Below are positions 1 to 7,395 of a DNA stretch of 32,085 nucleotides, piece by piece. Source of the DNA: Betaproteobacteria bacterium (GTDB lineage: Bacteria > Pseudomonadota > Gammaproteobacteria > Burkholderiales > Rhodocyclaceae); the NCBI GenBank assembly GCA_028065725.1, contig JAPTVL010000326.1, positions 1 through 32,085 of the forward strand. The letters are read 5' to 3'. Position 1 is the stretch's first letter. Every line of letters starts with the position of its first letter. The translations under genes and the position numbers were made by a program. The notes beneath the pieces were generated by a model, which saw only the letters and a list, made by a program, of their open reading frames with translations, was not told the DNA's origin and did not search any database.

Positions 1-27
1 ACTGTCCGTATTCATGACGATCACCAT
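1..27 (-). CDS. Start of a leftward gene cut by the window edge
   Basis: Only nine codons are visible, read leftward from an ATG at 27 (MVIVMNTDS); a second in-frame ATG lies at 15. An AGGGAG ribosome-binding site sits at about 35-40 on the same strand, about 7 bases ahead of the first ATG, which is the main reason to believe a gene begins here. Nine residues are too few to assign a family. The gene would be divergent from the TcuA-like gene and share its 170-base upstream region. Confidence 0.35.
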
Positions 28-90
28 TTTCGGTCTCCCTGAAATTGGGCACCACACTTGATCTAACGGACGAGCGCTGAAAAGGTTGAG

Positions 91-120
91 CCGTCCGGGA
101 AATAATTTTCCCCGTCCGGG
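91..120. repeat. Direct repeat CCGTCCGGG flanking a small inverted repeat
   Basis: CCGTCCGGG occurs at 91-99 and again at 112-120. Between them GGGAAA (97-102) and TTTCCC (107-112) form an inverted repeat around TAAT. It lies just upstream of the -35 element of the TcuA-like promoter, so it could be an activator site or part of the control region for the two divergent genes. This is a visual observation only; no known site was recognised. Confidence 0.3.
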
Positions 121-133
121 CGTGCCCGCCCGT

Positions 134-164
134 TTGACAATATTGTATACAACAGCATACAATA
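134..164 (+). promoter_or_regulatory. Sigma-70-type promoter with embedded GntR-type operator
   Basis: TTGACA at 134-139 is followed after 18 bases by TACAAT at 158-163, a near-consensus promoter with an expected start near 170, about 30 bases before the ATG. The spacer contains the perfect palindrome TTGTATACAA (143-152). A wider inverted repeat pairs 141-150 with 155-164 with one mismatch. Palindromes of this TTGTATACAA kind are typical targets of FadR/VanR-type GntR regulators, and such a gene is the second gene of this unit. Binding there would cover the -10 element, so negative autoregulation is likely. Confidence 0.75.
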
Positions 165-199
165 ATGCCGATTTCTCGTCCGTTGCAGGGGAGCGTTTC

Positions 200-1693
200 A
201 TGCACAAGAAGTACGACGTCGTCGTGATCGGCGCCGGCAACGCCACCCTGTGCGCGGCCCTGGCCGCCCAGGAGAAGGGCGTCAGCGTCGCGGTGCTCGA
301 GTGCGCGCCGAAGGAAGAGTCCGGCGGCAACAGCCGCTTCACCGCCGGCGCCATCCGCTTCGCCTACAGAGGCATCGAGGACCTCCTGCAGGTGATGCCG
401 GATCTGTCCGAAGAGGAAATCAAGAATACCGACTTCGGCGTCTATACGGAAGACGACTTCTTCGACGACATGTTCCGGGTCACCCGCTTCAGGACCGACC
501 CCAACCTCACCGAGATGCTGGTCAAGAGAAGTTTCGCGACCATGGTCTGGATGCGCTCCAAGGGCCTGCGCTTCGTGCCGATCTACGGCCGCCAGGCGTT
601 CAAGATCGACGGCAAGTTCAAGTTCTGGGGCGGCCTCACGGTCGAGGCCTGGGGCGGCGGCGAGGGGCTGGTCGAGGCGCTGACCGAGTCCTGCAAGACG
701 CGCGGCATCGAGATCTTCTACGAGACCCGCGCGATGGACCTCACGCAGCAGGACGGCGCGGTCACCGGCGTGATCGTCAAGCAAGGCGGCAAGCGCTTCG
801 AGATCGGCGGCCGGGCGGTGGTCGTCGCCAGCGGCGGCTTCGAGTCCAACGCCGAATGGCGCACCCGCTACCTGGGCCCCGGCTGGGAGCTGGCCAAGGT
901 GCGCGGCACCCGCTTCAACACCGGCGACGGCATCAAGATGGCGCTCGACATCGGCGCCAGCCCCTACGGCAACTGGTCGGGCTGCCACGCGGTCGGCTGG
1001 GAGCGCAACGCCCCCGAGTTCGGCGATCTCGCCGTCGACGACGGTTTCCAGAAGCACAGCTACCCCTTCGGCATCATCGTCAATGGCGAGGGCAAGCGCT
1101 TCGTCGACGAGGGCGCCGACTTCCGCAACTACACCTATGCGAAATACGGCCGCGAGATCCTGAACCAGCCCGGCCAGTTCGCCTGGCAGATCTTCGACGC
1201 CAAGGTCACGCACCTGCTGCGCGACGAATACCGGATCCGCCAGGTCACCAAGGTCAGCGCCGACACCCTGGAGGAGCTCGCCGGCAAGCTGGAGGACGTC
1301 GATGCCGAGGCGGCGCTGGCGACGATGAATGAATACAACGCCGCGGTGCGAACCGAGGTACCCTTCAACCCCAACGTCAAGGACGGCCGGGGCACCCGGG
1401 GCCTCGCGGTGCCCAAGAGCAACTGGGCCAACGTCCTGGACACCCCGCCCTATGAGGCCTACGCTATCACCTGCGGCATCACCTTCACCTTCGGCGGCCT
1501 GCGCGTCGATGCCAACGCCCAGGTGATCGACAGCGACATGCGGCCGATCCCCGGCCTCTACGCCGCGGGGGAACTGGTCGGGGGAATTTTCTACTTCAAC
1601 TATCCGGGCGGCACCGGCCTGATGTCGGGCGCGGTCTTCGGCCGGGCCGCCGGGAGCGCCGCGGCCGAAGCGAGTAAGGCGACAACATCATGA
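200..1693 (+). CDS. TcuA-like FAD-dependent dehydrogenase (fumarate reductase/succinate dehydrogenase flavoprotein family)
   Basis: The 497-residue protein has an N-terminal dinucleotide-binding fold with GAGNAT at residues 11-16, and GGNSRFTAG at about 42-50. It ends with the FAD-binding pattern TFGGLRVD, GLYAAGE and GGTGLMSGAVFGR. The N-terminal pattern resembles tricarballylate dehydrogenase TcuA, which oxidises tricarballylate to cis-aconitate. The same superfamily includes 3-ketosteroid and other alicyclic dehydrogenases, so the substrate is open. The ATG at 200 is chosen over an upstream TTG at 86 because GCAGGGGAG lies 7-15 bases ahead of it and the promoter sits between the two. The gene overlaps the following regulator by four bases. 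No TcuB-type iron-sulfur partner or TcuC transporter follows. Confidence 0.8.
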   Translation: MHKKYDVVVIGAGNATLCAALAAQEKGVSVAVLECAPKEESGGNSRFTAGAIRFAYRGIEDLLQVMPDLSEEEIKNTDFGVYTEDDFFDDMFRVTRFRTDPNLTEMLVKRSFATMVWMRSKGLRFVPIYGRQAFKIDGKFKFWGGLTVEAWGGGEGLVEALTESCKTRGIEIFYETRAMDLTQQDGAVTGVIVKQGGKRFEIGGRAVVVASGGFESNAEWRTRYLGPGWELAKVRGTRFNTGDGIKMALDIGASPYGNWSGCHAVGWERNAPEFGDLAVDDGFQKHSYPFGIIVNGEGKRFVDEGADFRNYTYAKYGREILNQPGQFAWQIFDAKVTHLLRDEYRIRQVTKVSADTLEELAGKLEDVDAEAALATMNEYNAAVRTEVPFNPNVKDGRGTRGLAVPKSNWANVLDTPPYEAYAITCGITFTFGGLRVDANAQVIDSDMRPIPGLYAAGELVGGIFYFNYPGGTGLMSGAVFGRAAGSAAAEASKATTS

Positions 1694-2376
1694 ACCACCT
1701 CACGCAGCCACCGGGAAGAATTCCGAAGATGGCGGATAACCCGCCGGTGCGGGCCCAGCTCGCCTACGAGCGGATGCTCGAGGCGATCCAGCAGGGACAG
1801 CTGACCTCGGGCACCCGGGTACGCGAGTCCGACGTCGCGGACTGGCTGCAGATCAGCCGCACCCCGGTCAGGGAGGCGATGCGCCGGCTGGAGGCGGAAG
1901 GCCTGCTCTCGCACGTGCCCCACGTCGGCGTGGTCGTCACCGAGATCGACTCGGAGATGGTCACCGAGCTCTACGCGCTGCGCGAAGTGCTCGAAGGCAC
2001 GGCGGCCGGACTGGCGGTGCAGCACGCCTCGCCGGCCGAGATCCACATGCTCCAGGAGATCGTCAAGGCCGAGAAGGAGCTGGCCCAGGAGCCGGCGCTG
2101 CTGATGCGGCAGAACCGGGAGTTCCACGACATCATCTACCGCAGCGCGCACAACCGCTACCTGCTGAAGACCCTGAACGCGCTGCACGACTCCCTGGTCC
2201 TGCTCGGCAAGACCACGCTGGGCTCGAAGCCGCGCGCCGCGGCGGCGCATTCCCAGCACCTGGGAATCGTCAAGGCCATCGCCGCCCGCGATCAACCGCT
2301 GGCCGAGGAGCTGATGCGCGCCCACATCCGCGGCGCCTACCACGAGCGCCTGAACCTGCTGTTCAAGAAGGACTGA
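1690..2376 (+). CDS. GntR-family transcriptional regulator, FCD (FadR/VanR) subfamily
   Basis: The 228-residue protein has a winged helix-turn-helix at about residues 45-70 (VREAMRRLEAEGLL is the typical recognition helix region). A C-terminal all-helical FCD effector domain follows, with EFHDIIYRSAHN and a late HSQHLGIVKAI that carry the usual acidic/His metal- or ligand-binding residues. FCD regulators commonly sense organic acids. The ATG at 1690 overlaps the stop of the dehydrogenase gene (ATGA), so the two are translationally coupled; an alternative start is the ATG at 1729. The likely target is the TTGTATACAA palindrome in the promoter of its own operon. Confidence 0.88.
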   Translation: MNHLTQPPGRIPKMADNPPVRAQLAYERMLEAIQQGQLTSGTRVRESDVADWLQISRTPVREAMRRLEAEGLLSHVPHVGVVVTEIDSEMVTELYALREVLEGTAAGLAVQHASPAEIHMLQEIVKAEKELAQEPALLMRQNREFHDIIYRSAHNRYLLKTLNALHDSLVLLGKTTLGSKPRAAAAHSQHLGIVKAIAARDQPLAEELMRAHIRGAYHERLNLLFKKD

Positions 2377-2399
2377 GTATCGGTTGGCCCTGGCCGACG

Positions 2400-2538
2400 C
2401 TCGCGGGCTGATGGTCAGCAGGCGTTCCTCGCTCAGCTCCCTGGCCGCGTACTTCGGTCCCTCGCTGCCGAAGCCGCTGTCCTTGGTGCCGGCGTAGGGC
2501 ATCAGGTCTACGCGCGAGCTGCAGGTCTCGTTGATATG
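2400..2538 (-). pseudogene. C-terminal remnant of an NAD-dependent aldehyde dehydrogenase
   Basis: Read leftward from 2538, the frame gives HINETCSSRVDL, then MPYAGTKDSGFGSEGPKYAA, then RELSEERLLTIS. This is the conserved last part of aldehyde dehydrogenases of the lactaldehyde/vanillin/succinate-semialdehyde type. The catalytic core and N-terminus are absent: upstream of 2538 the sequence is unrelated, and there is no family-like stop after the match because the frame simply runs on antisense to the GntR gene. It is therefore a fragment, not a gene. It has the same orientation as the adjacent AEC permease remnant, as if the two once formed a leftward unit. Confidence 0.75.
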
Positions 2539-2605
2539 TGGGACGGCCGAAGGAAGTCCCTCCGGGACGAGGCTGGTGGTGGGTTCTTGGAACGGATTCA
2601 GCCGG

Positions 2606-2691
2606 CGGCGAGCGTACCGCCGATGACGAACAGCGAGATCGCGCCGCTGGACATCGCCAGCAGCTTGACGGTCCCGGTCGCTGCACTCATG
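2606..2691 (-). pseudogene. Rearranged fragment of an AEC permease gene
   Basis: Bases 2617-2674 are identical over 58 bp to 5195-5252 inside the intact AEC permease gene. The match extends to 2606 with two mismatches. At 2670-2680 the sequence switches to resemble 5548-5558 of the same gene (GGTCCCGGTCG), then a weaker match runs to about 2691. The two parts are about 300 bp apart in the intact gene and share GGTCC at the join, so this copy carries an internal deletion. It has no start, stop or long frame, and is a duplicated, decayed copy rather than a functional gene. Confidence 0.8.
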
Positions 2692-2755
2692 TCGAGGACG
2701 CCCTGAGCGACGATCATCCGGCGGAGCGAGATCACCCTTGATGTCGAACTGTGCA

Positions 2756-2796
2756 TTGACATTAACGGAACTACGTTCTATATTTGAACCTCGTTC
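2756..2796 (+). promoter_or_regulatory. Promoter of the first IclR gene with two GAAC-N3-GTTC operators
   Basis: TTGACA at 2756-2761 is separated by 17 bases from TATATT at 2779-2784, a near-consensus sigma-70 promoter. GAACTACGTTC (2768-2778) fills the end of the spacer and GAACCTCGTTC (2786-2796) lies just after the -10 element. The two 11-bp palindromes are 18 bp apart centre to centre. IclR-family regulators often bind GTTC/GAAC half-site palindromes, so autorepression by the downstream gene product is likely. The inner half-sites also form GTTC-N7-GAAC (2775-2789). Confidence 0.7.
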
Positions 2797-2812
2797 AACA
2801 TTATTTCAAAAC

Positions 2813-3637
2813 ATGGCAGGCAGTCTTTTGGCCCGGGCATTGGGTGCCCTGGAGTCGCTCACCGGACAACCCCGCGGCCTGCATCTGCAGGAGGTCGCCG
2901 ATCGCCTGGCGATGCCCAAGAGCGGTGCCCACCGCCTGCTGGCGGAACTGATCCAGCTGGGCTACGTGGTCCAGGATCAGGACACGGCTTGCTATCTGCT
3001 GACCACCCGGCTGATGTCCCTGGGCTTTCGGCAACTGGGGGGCAGCGGCATCATCGAGATCGCCCAGCCGGTGCTCAACCGCCTAGCGACGGCCAGCGGC
3101 GAACTGGTACGCCTGGCGGTGGTCGATCGCGGCCGACTGCCCTTCGTCGCCAAGGCGCAGGGGGCCGGAGCCGGCCTGCGCTACGATCCCGATATGGGTG
3201 GCGAAGCCGCGCTTTTCTGTTCGGCAACCGGCCACGCCTGGCTCGCCAGCCTGCCGCACGAAGAAGCCGTGGCCCAGGTCGCGCACCAAGGATTCACCCT
3301 GCTCGACCAGCGCGGCAAGAACGTGCCGACCACCATCGCCGCCGTGTTCAAATTCGTTGCCGCGGCTCGTGCTCGGGGTTATGCCCAGACGACCGAGACC
3401 TGGGCCCCGGGCATGGCCTCGATGGCAGCCACGGTCACCGATTCCCGTACGTCGCGGGTGTCCGCGGTACTCAGCATCGCCGGACCGAGCGTGCGTCTGA
3501 CCGGCGATGCCATGACCGCCCTCGCCCCAGGGTTGCTGGAGGCCACCGCAGAATTGTCCGCCGCCAGCCCGCTATCCCAGTACCTGAACAGCCTCAACCC
3601 CGACCAGAAGGAGCCGGACCGGCGGCGTGCCCGCTGA
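2813..3637 (+). CDS. IclR-family transcriptional regulator
   Basis: From the ATG at 2813 the protein has 274 residues, the normal IclR size. It has an N-terminal winged helix-turn-helix (LHLQEVADRLAMPKSGAHRL, about residues 22-41) and a C-terminal effector domain. The ATG is placed just after the double operator, leaving a leader of only about 22 bases and no clear Shine-Dalgarno sequence. The frame is open further upstream to 2738, but that would put the promoter inside the coding sequence. The acyl-CoA dehydrogenase gene follows 42 bases later on the same strand and is the probable regulated partner. The effector is unknown. Confidence 0.85.
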   Translation: MAGSLLARALGALESLTGQPRGLHLQEVADRLAMPKSGAHRLLAELIQLGYVVQDQDTACYLLTTRLMSLGFRQLGGSGIIEIAQPVLNRLATASGELVRLAVVDRGRLPFVAKAQGAGAGLRYDPDMGGEAALFCSATGHAWLASLPHEEAVAQVAHQGFTLLDQRGKNVPTTIAAVFKFVAAARARGYAQTTETWAPGMASMAATVTDSRTSRVSAVLSIAGPSVRLTGDAMTALAPGLLEATAELSAASPLSQYLNSLNPDQKEPDRRRAR

Positions 3638-3679
3638 ATACCGGCAGGAAACCCATCGATTCAATTGGAGAGACCCAGC

Positions 3680-4849
3680 ATGGATTTGAATTTGAGCGCC
3701 GAGCAGAAGATGCTCGTCGAGACGGTCAGGCGTTTTGTCGAGAAGGAGTTGCTGCCGCTCGAGGATGAAATCGAGGAGACCGGCCAGCTGGCGCCGGAAA
3801 AGGCCCGGGCGCTGTTCGAGAAGTCCCGCGCCAACGGTCTGTACGCGATGAACATCCCGGAACAATTCGGCGGCGGTGGACTTTCGGCGGTGGATACCAT
3901 GCTGGTCGAAGAGCAGTTCGGCCACGCCAAGGACATCCTGATCCGGCGCGCCTTCGGCAACGTTTATGAGATCCTGCTGGTGGCCGACCCGACGCAGCGA
4001 CAACGTTGGCTGCTCCCGAGCGTACGCGGCGAACGCACCTGCTCGATTGCCATCACCGAACCGGCAGCCGGTTCCGATGCAGCGAGCATCAAAACCCGCG
4101 CACTGCGCAGCGGCGATGGCTGGGCCATCACTGGAACCAAGCACTTCATCAGCGACGGCGAGTACTCCGACTTCTTCGTGGTGTCTGCCGTGACCGAGCC
4201 AGGCGCCGGCGCCAAGGGGATCTCCTTATTCCTGGTGGACAAGGGCAGTCCGGGTCTGGTCATCGGCCGCGACCAAAAGATGATGGGCCTGAGCGGGACC
4301 AGCCACGTCGAGCTGTCCTTCGACGGCACCAAGGTGGGGCCGGAGAACCTGCTCGGCGAAGAGGGACAGGGCTTCCGTCTGATCCTCGAAACCCTCGGTC
4401 GGGTCCGCTTGGCGCAGGTCGGGGCACGGGCCGTGGGCAAGGCGACGCGCCTGCTGAATCTGATGACCGGGTACGCCAAGGAGCGCCGCCAGTTCGGCCG
4501 GGAGATCGGCCAATTTCAGCTGGTGCAGCAGATGCTGGCCGACAGCGCGATCGAGATCAATGCGGCACGCTGGATGGTGCTCGATGCGGCCAGCGACATC
4601 GACAACGGCTCGGATCCGCGGGAAAAGATTTCCATGGTCAAAGTTTTCGCCGCCGAGACCCTCGGCCGCGTCGCCGACCGGGCGGTGCAGGTGTTCGGCG
4701 GCATGGGCTATTGCGCCGACCTGCCGATCGAACGCATGTACCGCGATGCACGCATCTATCGAATCTTCGACGGCACCTCAGAAATTCACCGCTCGGTGGT
4801 GGCACGCGGTGTGCTCAGGCACGGCGAGGCTCTCTACGGCACGCTCTGA
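3680..4849 (+). CDS. Acyl-CoA dehydrogenase
   Basis: This 389-residue FAD enzyme oxidises an acyl-CoA to the 2,3-enoyl-CoA and passes electrons to ETF. The family signatures ITEPAAGSD (about residues 130-138) and QFGREIGQFQLVQQ (about 270-285) are both present. At the position where medium-chain enzymes carry the catalytic Glu (the YEGT motif), this protein has Asp364 in IFDGTSEIHR. Asp there is seen in several subfamilies, including some acting on cyclic or branched acyl-CoAs, so the substrate cannot be read from sequence. The ATG at 3680 has GGAGAGA seven bases upstream and is preferred to a TTG at 3665. It probably forms a unit with the IclR gene. Confidence 0.9.
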   Translation: MDLNLSAEQKMLVETVRRFVEKELLPLEDEIEETGQLAPEKARALFEKSRANGLYAMNIPEQFGGGGLSAVDTMLVEEQFGHAKDILIRRAFGNVYEILLVADPTQRQRWLLPSVRGERTCSIAITEPAAGSDAASIKTRALRSGDGWAITGTKHFISDGEYSDFFVVSAVTEPGAGAKGISLFLVDKGSPGLVIGRDQKMMGLSGTSHVELSFDGTKVGPENLLGEEGQGFRLILETLGRVRLAQVGARAVGKATRLLNLMTGYAKERRQFGREIGQFQLVQQMLADSAIEINAARWMVLDAASDIDNGSDPREKISMVKVFAAETLGRVADRAVQVFGGMGYCADLPIERMYRDARIYRIFDGTSEIHRSVVARGVLRHGEALYGTL

Positions 4850-4872
4850 GCGACATACCCGGCCGGGATCGG

Positions 4873-5835
4873 TCACCCCGGCAGCAGCAGCTCCTTCAGC
4901 AGAAAGAGCGCGCCGCTCAGGGTGAAGAAAGCGGCGGCGGTGGTCATCAGCAGCGCCGTCGCGCTCAGGTCTTCGTGCCGGTAAGCCTGGGCCAGGATCG
5001 GATAGATGCCCATCGTCGGCATCGCCGCCATCAGCACCGCCGCCGTGCGCAGCGGGCCATCCAGCGCCGGCAATCCGAACAGGGGCAGCAGCAGTATCGC
5101 CGCGAACACGGCCAACGGATGCAGGACCAGCTTGCCCAAGGCGATCGGCGTGACCCGCTTGCCCATGCCTTGCAGCGGCACGCCGGCAAGCGTGCCGCCG
5201 ATGACGAACAGCGAGATCGCGCCGCTGGACATCGCCAGCAGCTTGACGGTCCGCGCCAGCGGCTCGACCGGTTCCAGGCCCGACGCGGAAACCGCGAGGC
5301 CGGCGACCAGGGCGATGATCAGCGGGTTGCCGGCCAGGCGCGCCAGGGCCTGAGCGACGACGCGGTACCAGGGACCGGGTTCGCTGCGGCCGCGCTCGGC
5401 CAAGACCAGCAGCAGCGGAATCATCAGGGCGTTTTCCACGATCATGTTCAGGGCGAGCGAAACCCCGGCGACCGAGGGCAGCGTCAGCAGCAGGATCGGA
5501 TAGCCGACGAAGCCGCTGTTCGAACAGGTCATGCCCATCGCGTAGATGGTCCCGGTCGTGGCGCTCATGCCGGCGAAACGCCGCGCCCAGAGCAGGCCCG
5601 CGCCGAGCACCGCCAGCGATCCGAGGGCATAGGCGAGCAGATAGCCGCCGTTGAGCGTCGGTCCCAGCCGGTGCTGGGCCAGCGCGGAAAACAGCAGCGC
5701 CGGCAGCGCCAGATTGATGACGAACTTGCCCAGCACGCGCATGTCGGCCCTGGTGAACAGACCGGTGCGCGTCGTCGCCCAGCCGAGAAAAATGACGATG
5801 TAGATGGGACCGGTGACGGACAGGATATTCAGCAT
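4873..5835 (-). CDS. AEC-family (auxin efflux carrier/malonate transporter type) permease
   Basis: The 320-residue protein is hydrophobic throughout, with about ten predicted membrane segments in two five-helix halves, as in AEC carriers, which export or exchange organic anions such as malonate or malate. The TCSNSGFVGYP region in the middle is typical of the family. The gene is convergent with the acyl-CoA dehydrogenase gene, with only 23 bases between stops. GCCGGG/CCCGGC (4862-4867 with 4877-4882) can form a hairpin over its stop codon. Part of this gene is duplicated as a decayed copy at 2606-2691. Confidence 0.87.
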   Translation of the reverse strand: MLNILSVTGPIYIVIFLGWATTRTGLFTRADMRVLGKFVINLALPALLFSALAQHRLGPTLNGGYLLAYALGSLAVLGAGLLWARRFAGMSATTGTIYAMGMTCSNSGFVGYPILLLTLPSVAGVSLALNMIVENALMIPLLLVLAERGRSEPGPWYRVVAQALARLAGNPLIIALVAGLAVSASGLEPVEPLARTVKLLAMSSGAISLFVIGGTLAGVPLQGMGKRVTPIALGKLVLHPLAVFAAILLLPLFGLPALDGPLRTAAVLMAAMPTMGIYPILAQAYRHEDLSATALLMTTAAAFFTLSGALFLLKELLLPG

Positions 5836-5861
5836 CGGCGGCAGTTTAAACTAAACCGAAT

Positions 5862-5893
5862 GCCCGCCGCGGCGGAACCGGTCGATGGCGGGC
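5862..5893 (-). terminator. Possible terminator after livF
   Basis: GCCCGCC (5862-5868) and GGCGGGC (5887-5893) are inverted, with a shorter palindrome CCGCCGCGGCGG (5864-5875) inside. On the minus strand the structure is followed by a T-rich stretch (GGTTTAGTTT) with no unbroken T run. It lies just after the livF stop and before the AEC start, so it could end the liv transcript. The score rests on position and pairing only. Confidence 0.35.
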
Positions 5894-5897
5894 GGCG

Positions 5898-6653
5898 CTA
5901 TGCCGCCGCAACGTGACCGCCCAGCAGCAGGCGGTTGAAGCTCGGATCGTTGAGCATTTCGCAAGCCGGGAGATCGATCACCACGCGGCCCATTTCCATC
6001 GCCAAGGCCCGCTCGGAAACCTTGAGAGCGCTGCGGATGTTCTGCTCGACGACGAATACCGTGGTGCCGCCGGCGGCGAGCTGGCGCAGCAATTGAAAGA
6101 CCTCGCCGACGATCTTCGGCGACAAGCCGATCGACGGTTCGTCGATCAGCAGTACGCGGGGATGCAGCAGCAACGCGCGCCCGATTTCCAGTTGCTTGCG
6201 CTCGCCGCCCGAGAGCGTCGAGGCTTGGCTGCCGATGCGCTCGCCCAGACGCGGGAACAGCTTGAGCACTTCGTCGATCCGCTCCTTGATCTGGCCGCGC
6301 GGCAGAACCATGCCGCCGAGCTCGAGATTGTGATAAACACTGAGGCTGGGAAACAGCGTCCGCTCCTGCGGCACGTAGGCGACGCCCAGGTCCAGCAGCT
6401 CGCGCGGCGTCCTGCCGCCGATGGATCGTCCCCCGAGCCGGATCTCGCCGGACTGCGGTTTGACCAAGCCGAATAGCGTCTTCAACATCGTCGACTTGCC
6501 GGCGCCGTTGGCACCGGTCATCAGGGTAATTTCACCTTCCCGAATGTCGAAGCTCATTTCGTTGAGAATGGTCAGGCTGCCGTAGCCGGCCACCACCCGG
6601 TCGAACTCGATCAGTTTCTTGCTCGCCGACTCAGTTGCCAACTTAGTTGCCAA
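5898..6653 (-). CDS. livF: Branched-chain amino acid-type ABC transporter, ATP-binding protein LivF
   Basis: The 251-residue ATPase has Walker A GANGAGKST, signature LSGGERKQLEIGRAL and Walker B VLLIDEPS. The short spacing and EIGRAL form are typical of LivF. It powers import through LivH/LivM together with LivG. The start is TTG at 6653: GGAGG lies six bases upstream and no ATG occurs before the Walker A region. The start lies inside the last codons of livG (11-base overlap), within a tandem repeat of TTGGCAACTRAG that offers a second TTG at 6641. In this setting the liv proteins may carry an organic acid rather than an amino acid. Confidence 0.92.
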   Translation of the reverse strand: MATKLATESASKKLIEFDRVVAGYGSLTILNEMSFDIREGEITLMTGANGAGKSTMLKTLFGLVKPQSGEIRLGGRSIGGRTPRELLDLGVAYVPQERTLFPSLSVYHNLELGGMVLPRGQIKERIDEVLKLFPRLGERIGSQASTLSGGERKQLEIGRALLLHPRVLLIDEPSIGLSPKIVGEVFQLLRQLAAGGTTVFVVEQNIRSALKVSERALAMEMGRVVIDLPACEMLNDPSFNRLLLGGHVAAA

Positions 6654-7395
6654 GATAAGCCTCCAGAACCTGTGCGTTGGACTGGATCTGTTCGGGCACG
6701 CCCTCCGCCAGAATCCGCCCCTCGACCATGCAGATCACGCGCGGGCAAAGACGCATGACGAAATCCATGTTGTGCTCGATCACGACGAAACTGCCGCCGT
6801 GGCTGGTATTGAGCTGCTTGAGTATCTCGCGCAGCTCGTCGACCATGCTCGAATTGATCCCGGCGCAGGGCTCGTCGAGCATCACCAGACGCGGCGTCGG
6901 CATGAAGGCCATGGCGATGTCGATCAGCTTCTGCTGGCCGTAGGCCAAGCTGCCGGCCGGCTTGTGGGCGACGTTTTGCAAATGGAACAGCTCGATCATC
7001 TCGTCGGCCCGATGGCCGAGGCCGGCATCAGGCTTCATCATCAGGCGCCGCGCGACCGAGCCGACGAACTCCTGCGCCGCCAATATCAGGTTGTCGCGCA
7101 CCGAGAGCTGTCCGAACACCTGCAGGGTCTGAAAGGTCCGGCCTATCCCGCGCCGGGCGAGCTCCAACGGGGACTTCCCGGTGATGTCTTCTTCGCAGAA
7201 CTCGACCGAGCCGGCGTTCGGCACGATCTGGCCCAGGATCGCGTTGAATAGCGTCGTCTTGCCGCAACCGTTGGGACCGATGACCCCGACGATCTCCGAG
7301 GGACCAACCGAGAAGCTGACGCCATCGACCGCCTTGATCACGCCGTAGTATTTGCGCAGATCCTTGACGTTCAGGAAAAAGGTCTCCTCGATCAT
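6643..7395 (-). CDS. livG: Branched-chain amino acid-type ABC transporter, ATP-binding protein LivG
   Basis: The 250-residue ATPase has Walker A GPNGCGKTT, the LivG-type signature LAYGQQKLIDIAMAF in place of LSGGQ, and Walker B RLVMLDEPCAGIN. The signature and the GINSS/DELREIL segment distinguish it from LivF. Its ATG overlaps the livM stop by four bases, and livF starts inside its end, so the three are translationally coupled. Confidence 0.92.
   Translation of the reverse strand: MIEETFFLNVKDLRKYYGVIKAVDGVSFSVGPSEIVGVIGPNGCGKTTLFNAILGQIVPNAGSVEFCEEDITGKSPLELARRGIGRTFQTLQVFGQLSVRDNLILAAQEFVGSVARRLMMKPDAGLGHRADEMIELFHLQNVAHKPAGSLAYGQQKLIDIAMAFMPTPRLVMLDEPCAGINSSMVDELREILKQLNTSHGGSFVVIEHNMDFVMRLCPRVICMVEGRILAEGVPEQIQSNAQVLEAYLGN

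Noticed and set aside
4862..4882. Bidirectional terminator between the convergent acyl-CoA dehydrogenase and AEC genes
   Set aside because: The 6-bp stem overlaps the AEC stop codon and has no T run on either strand, so it is too weak to list as a terminator.
4006..5916. A 636-codon plus-strand open frame across the acyl-CoA dehydrogenase and AEC genes
   Set aside because: It is Arg/Gln-rich, matches no family, and overlaps two well-supported genes; it is a high-GC shadow frame.
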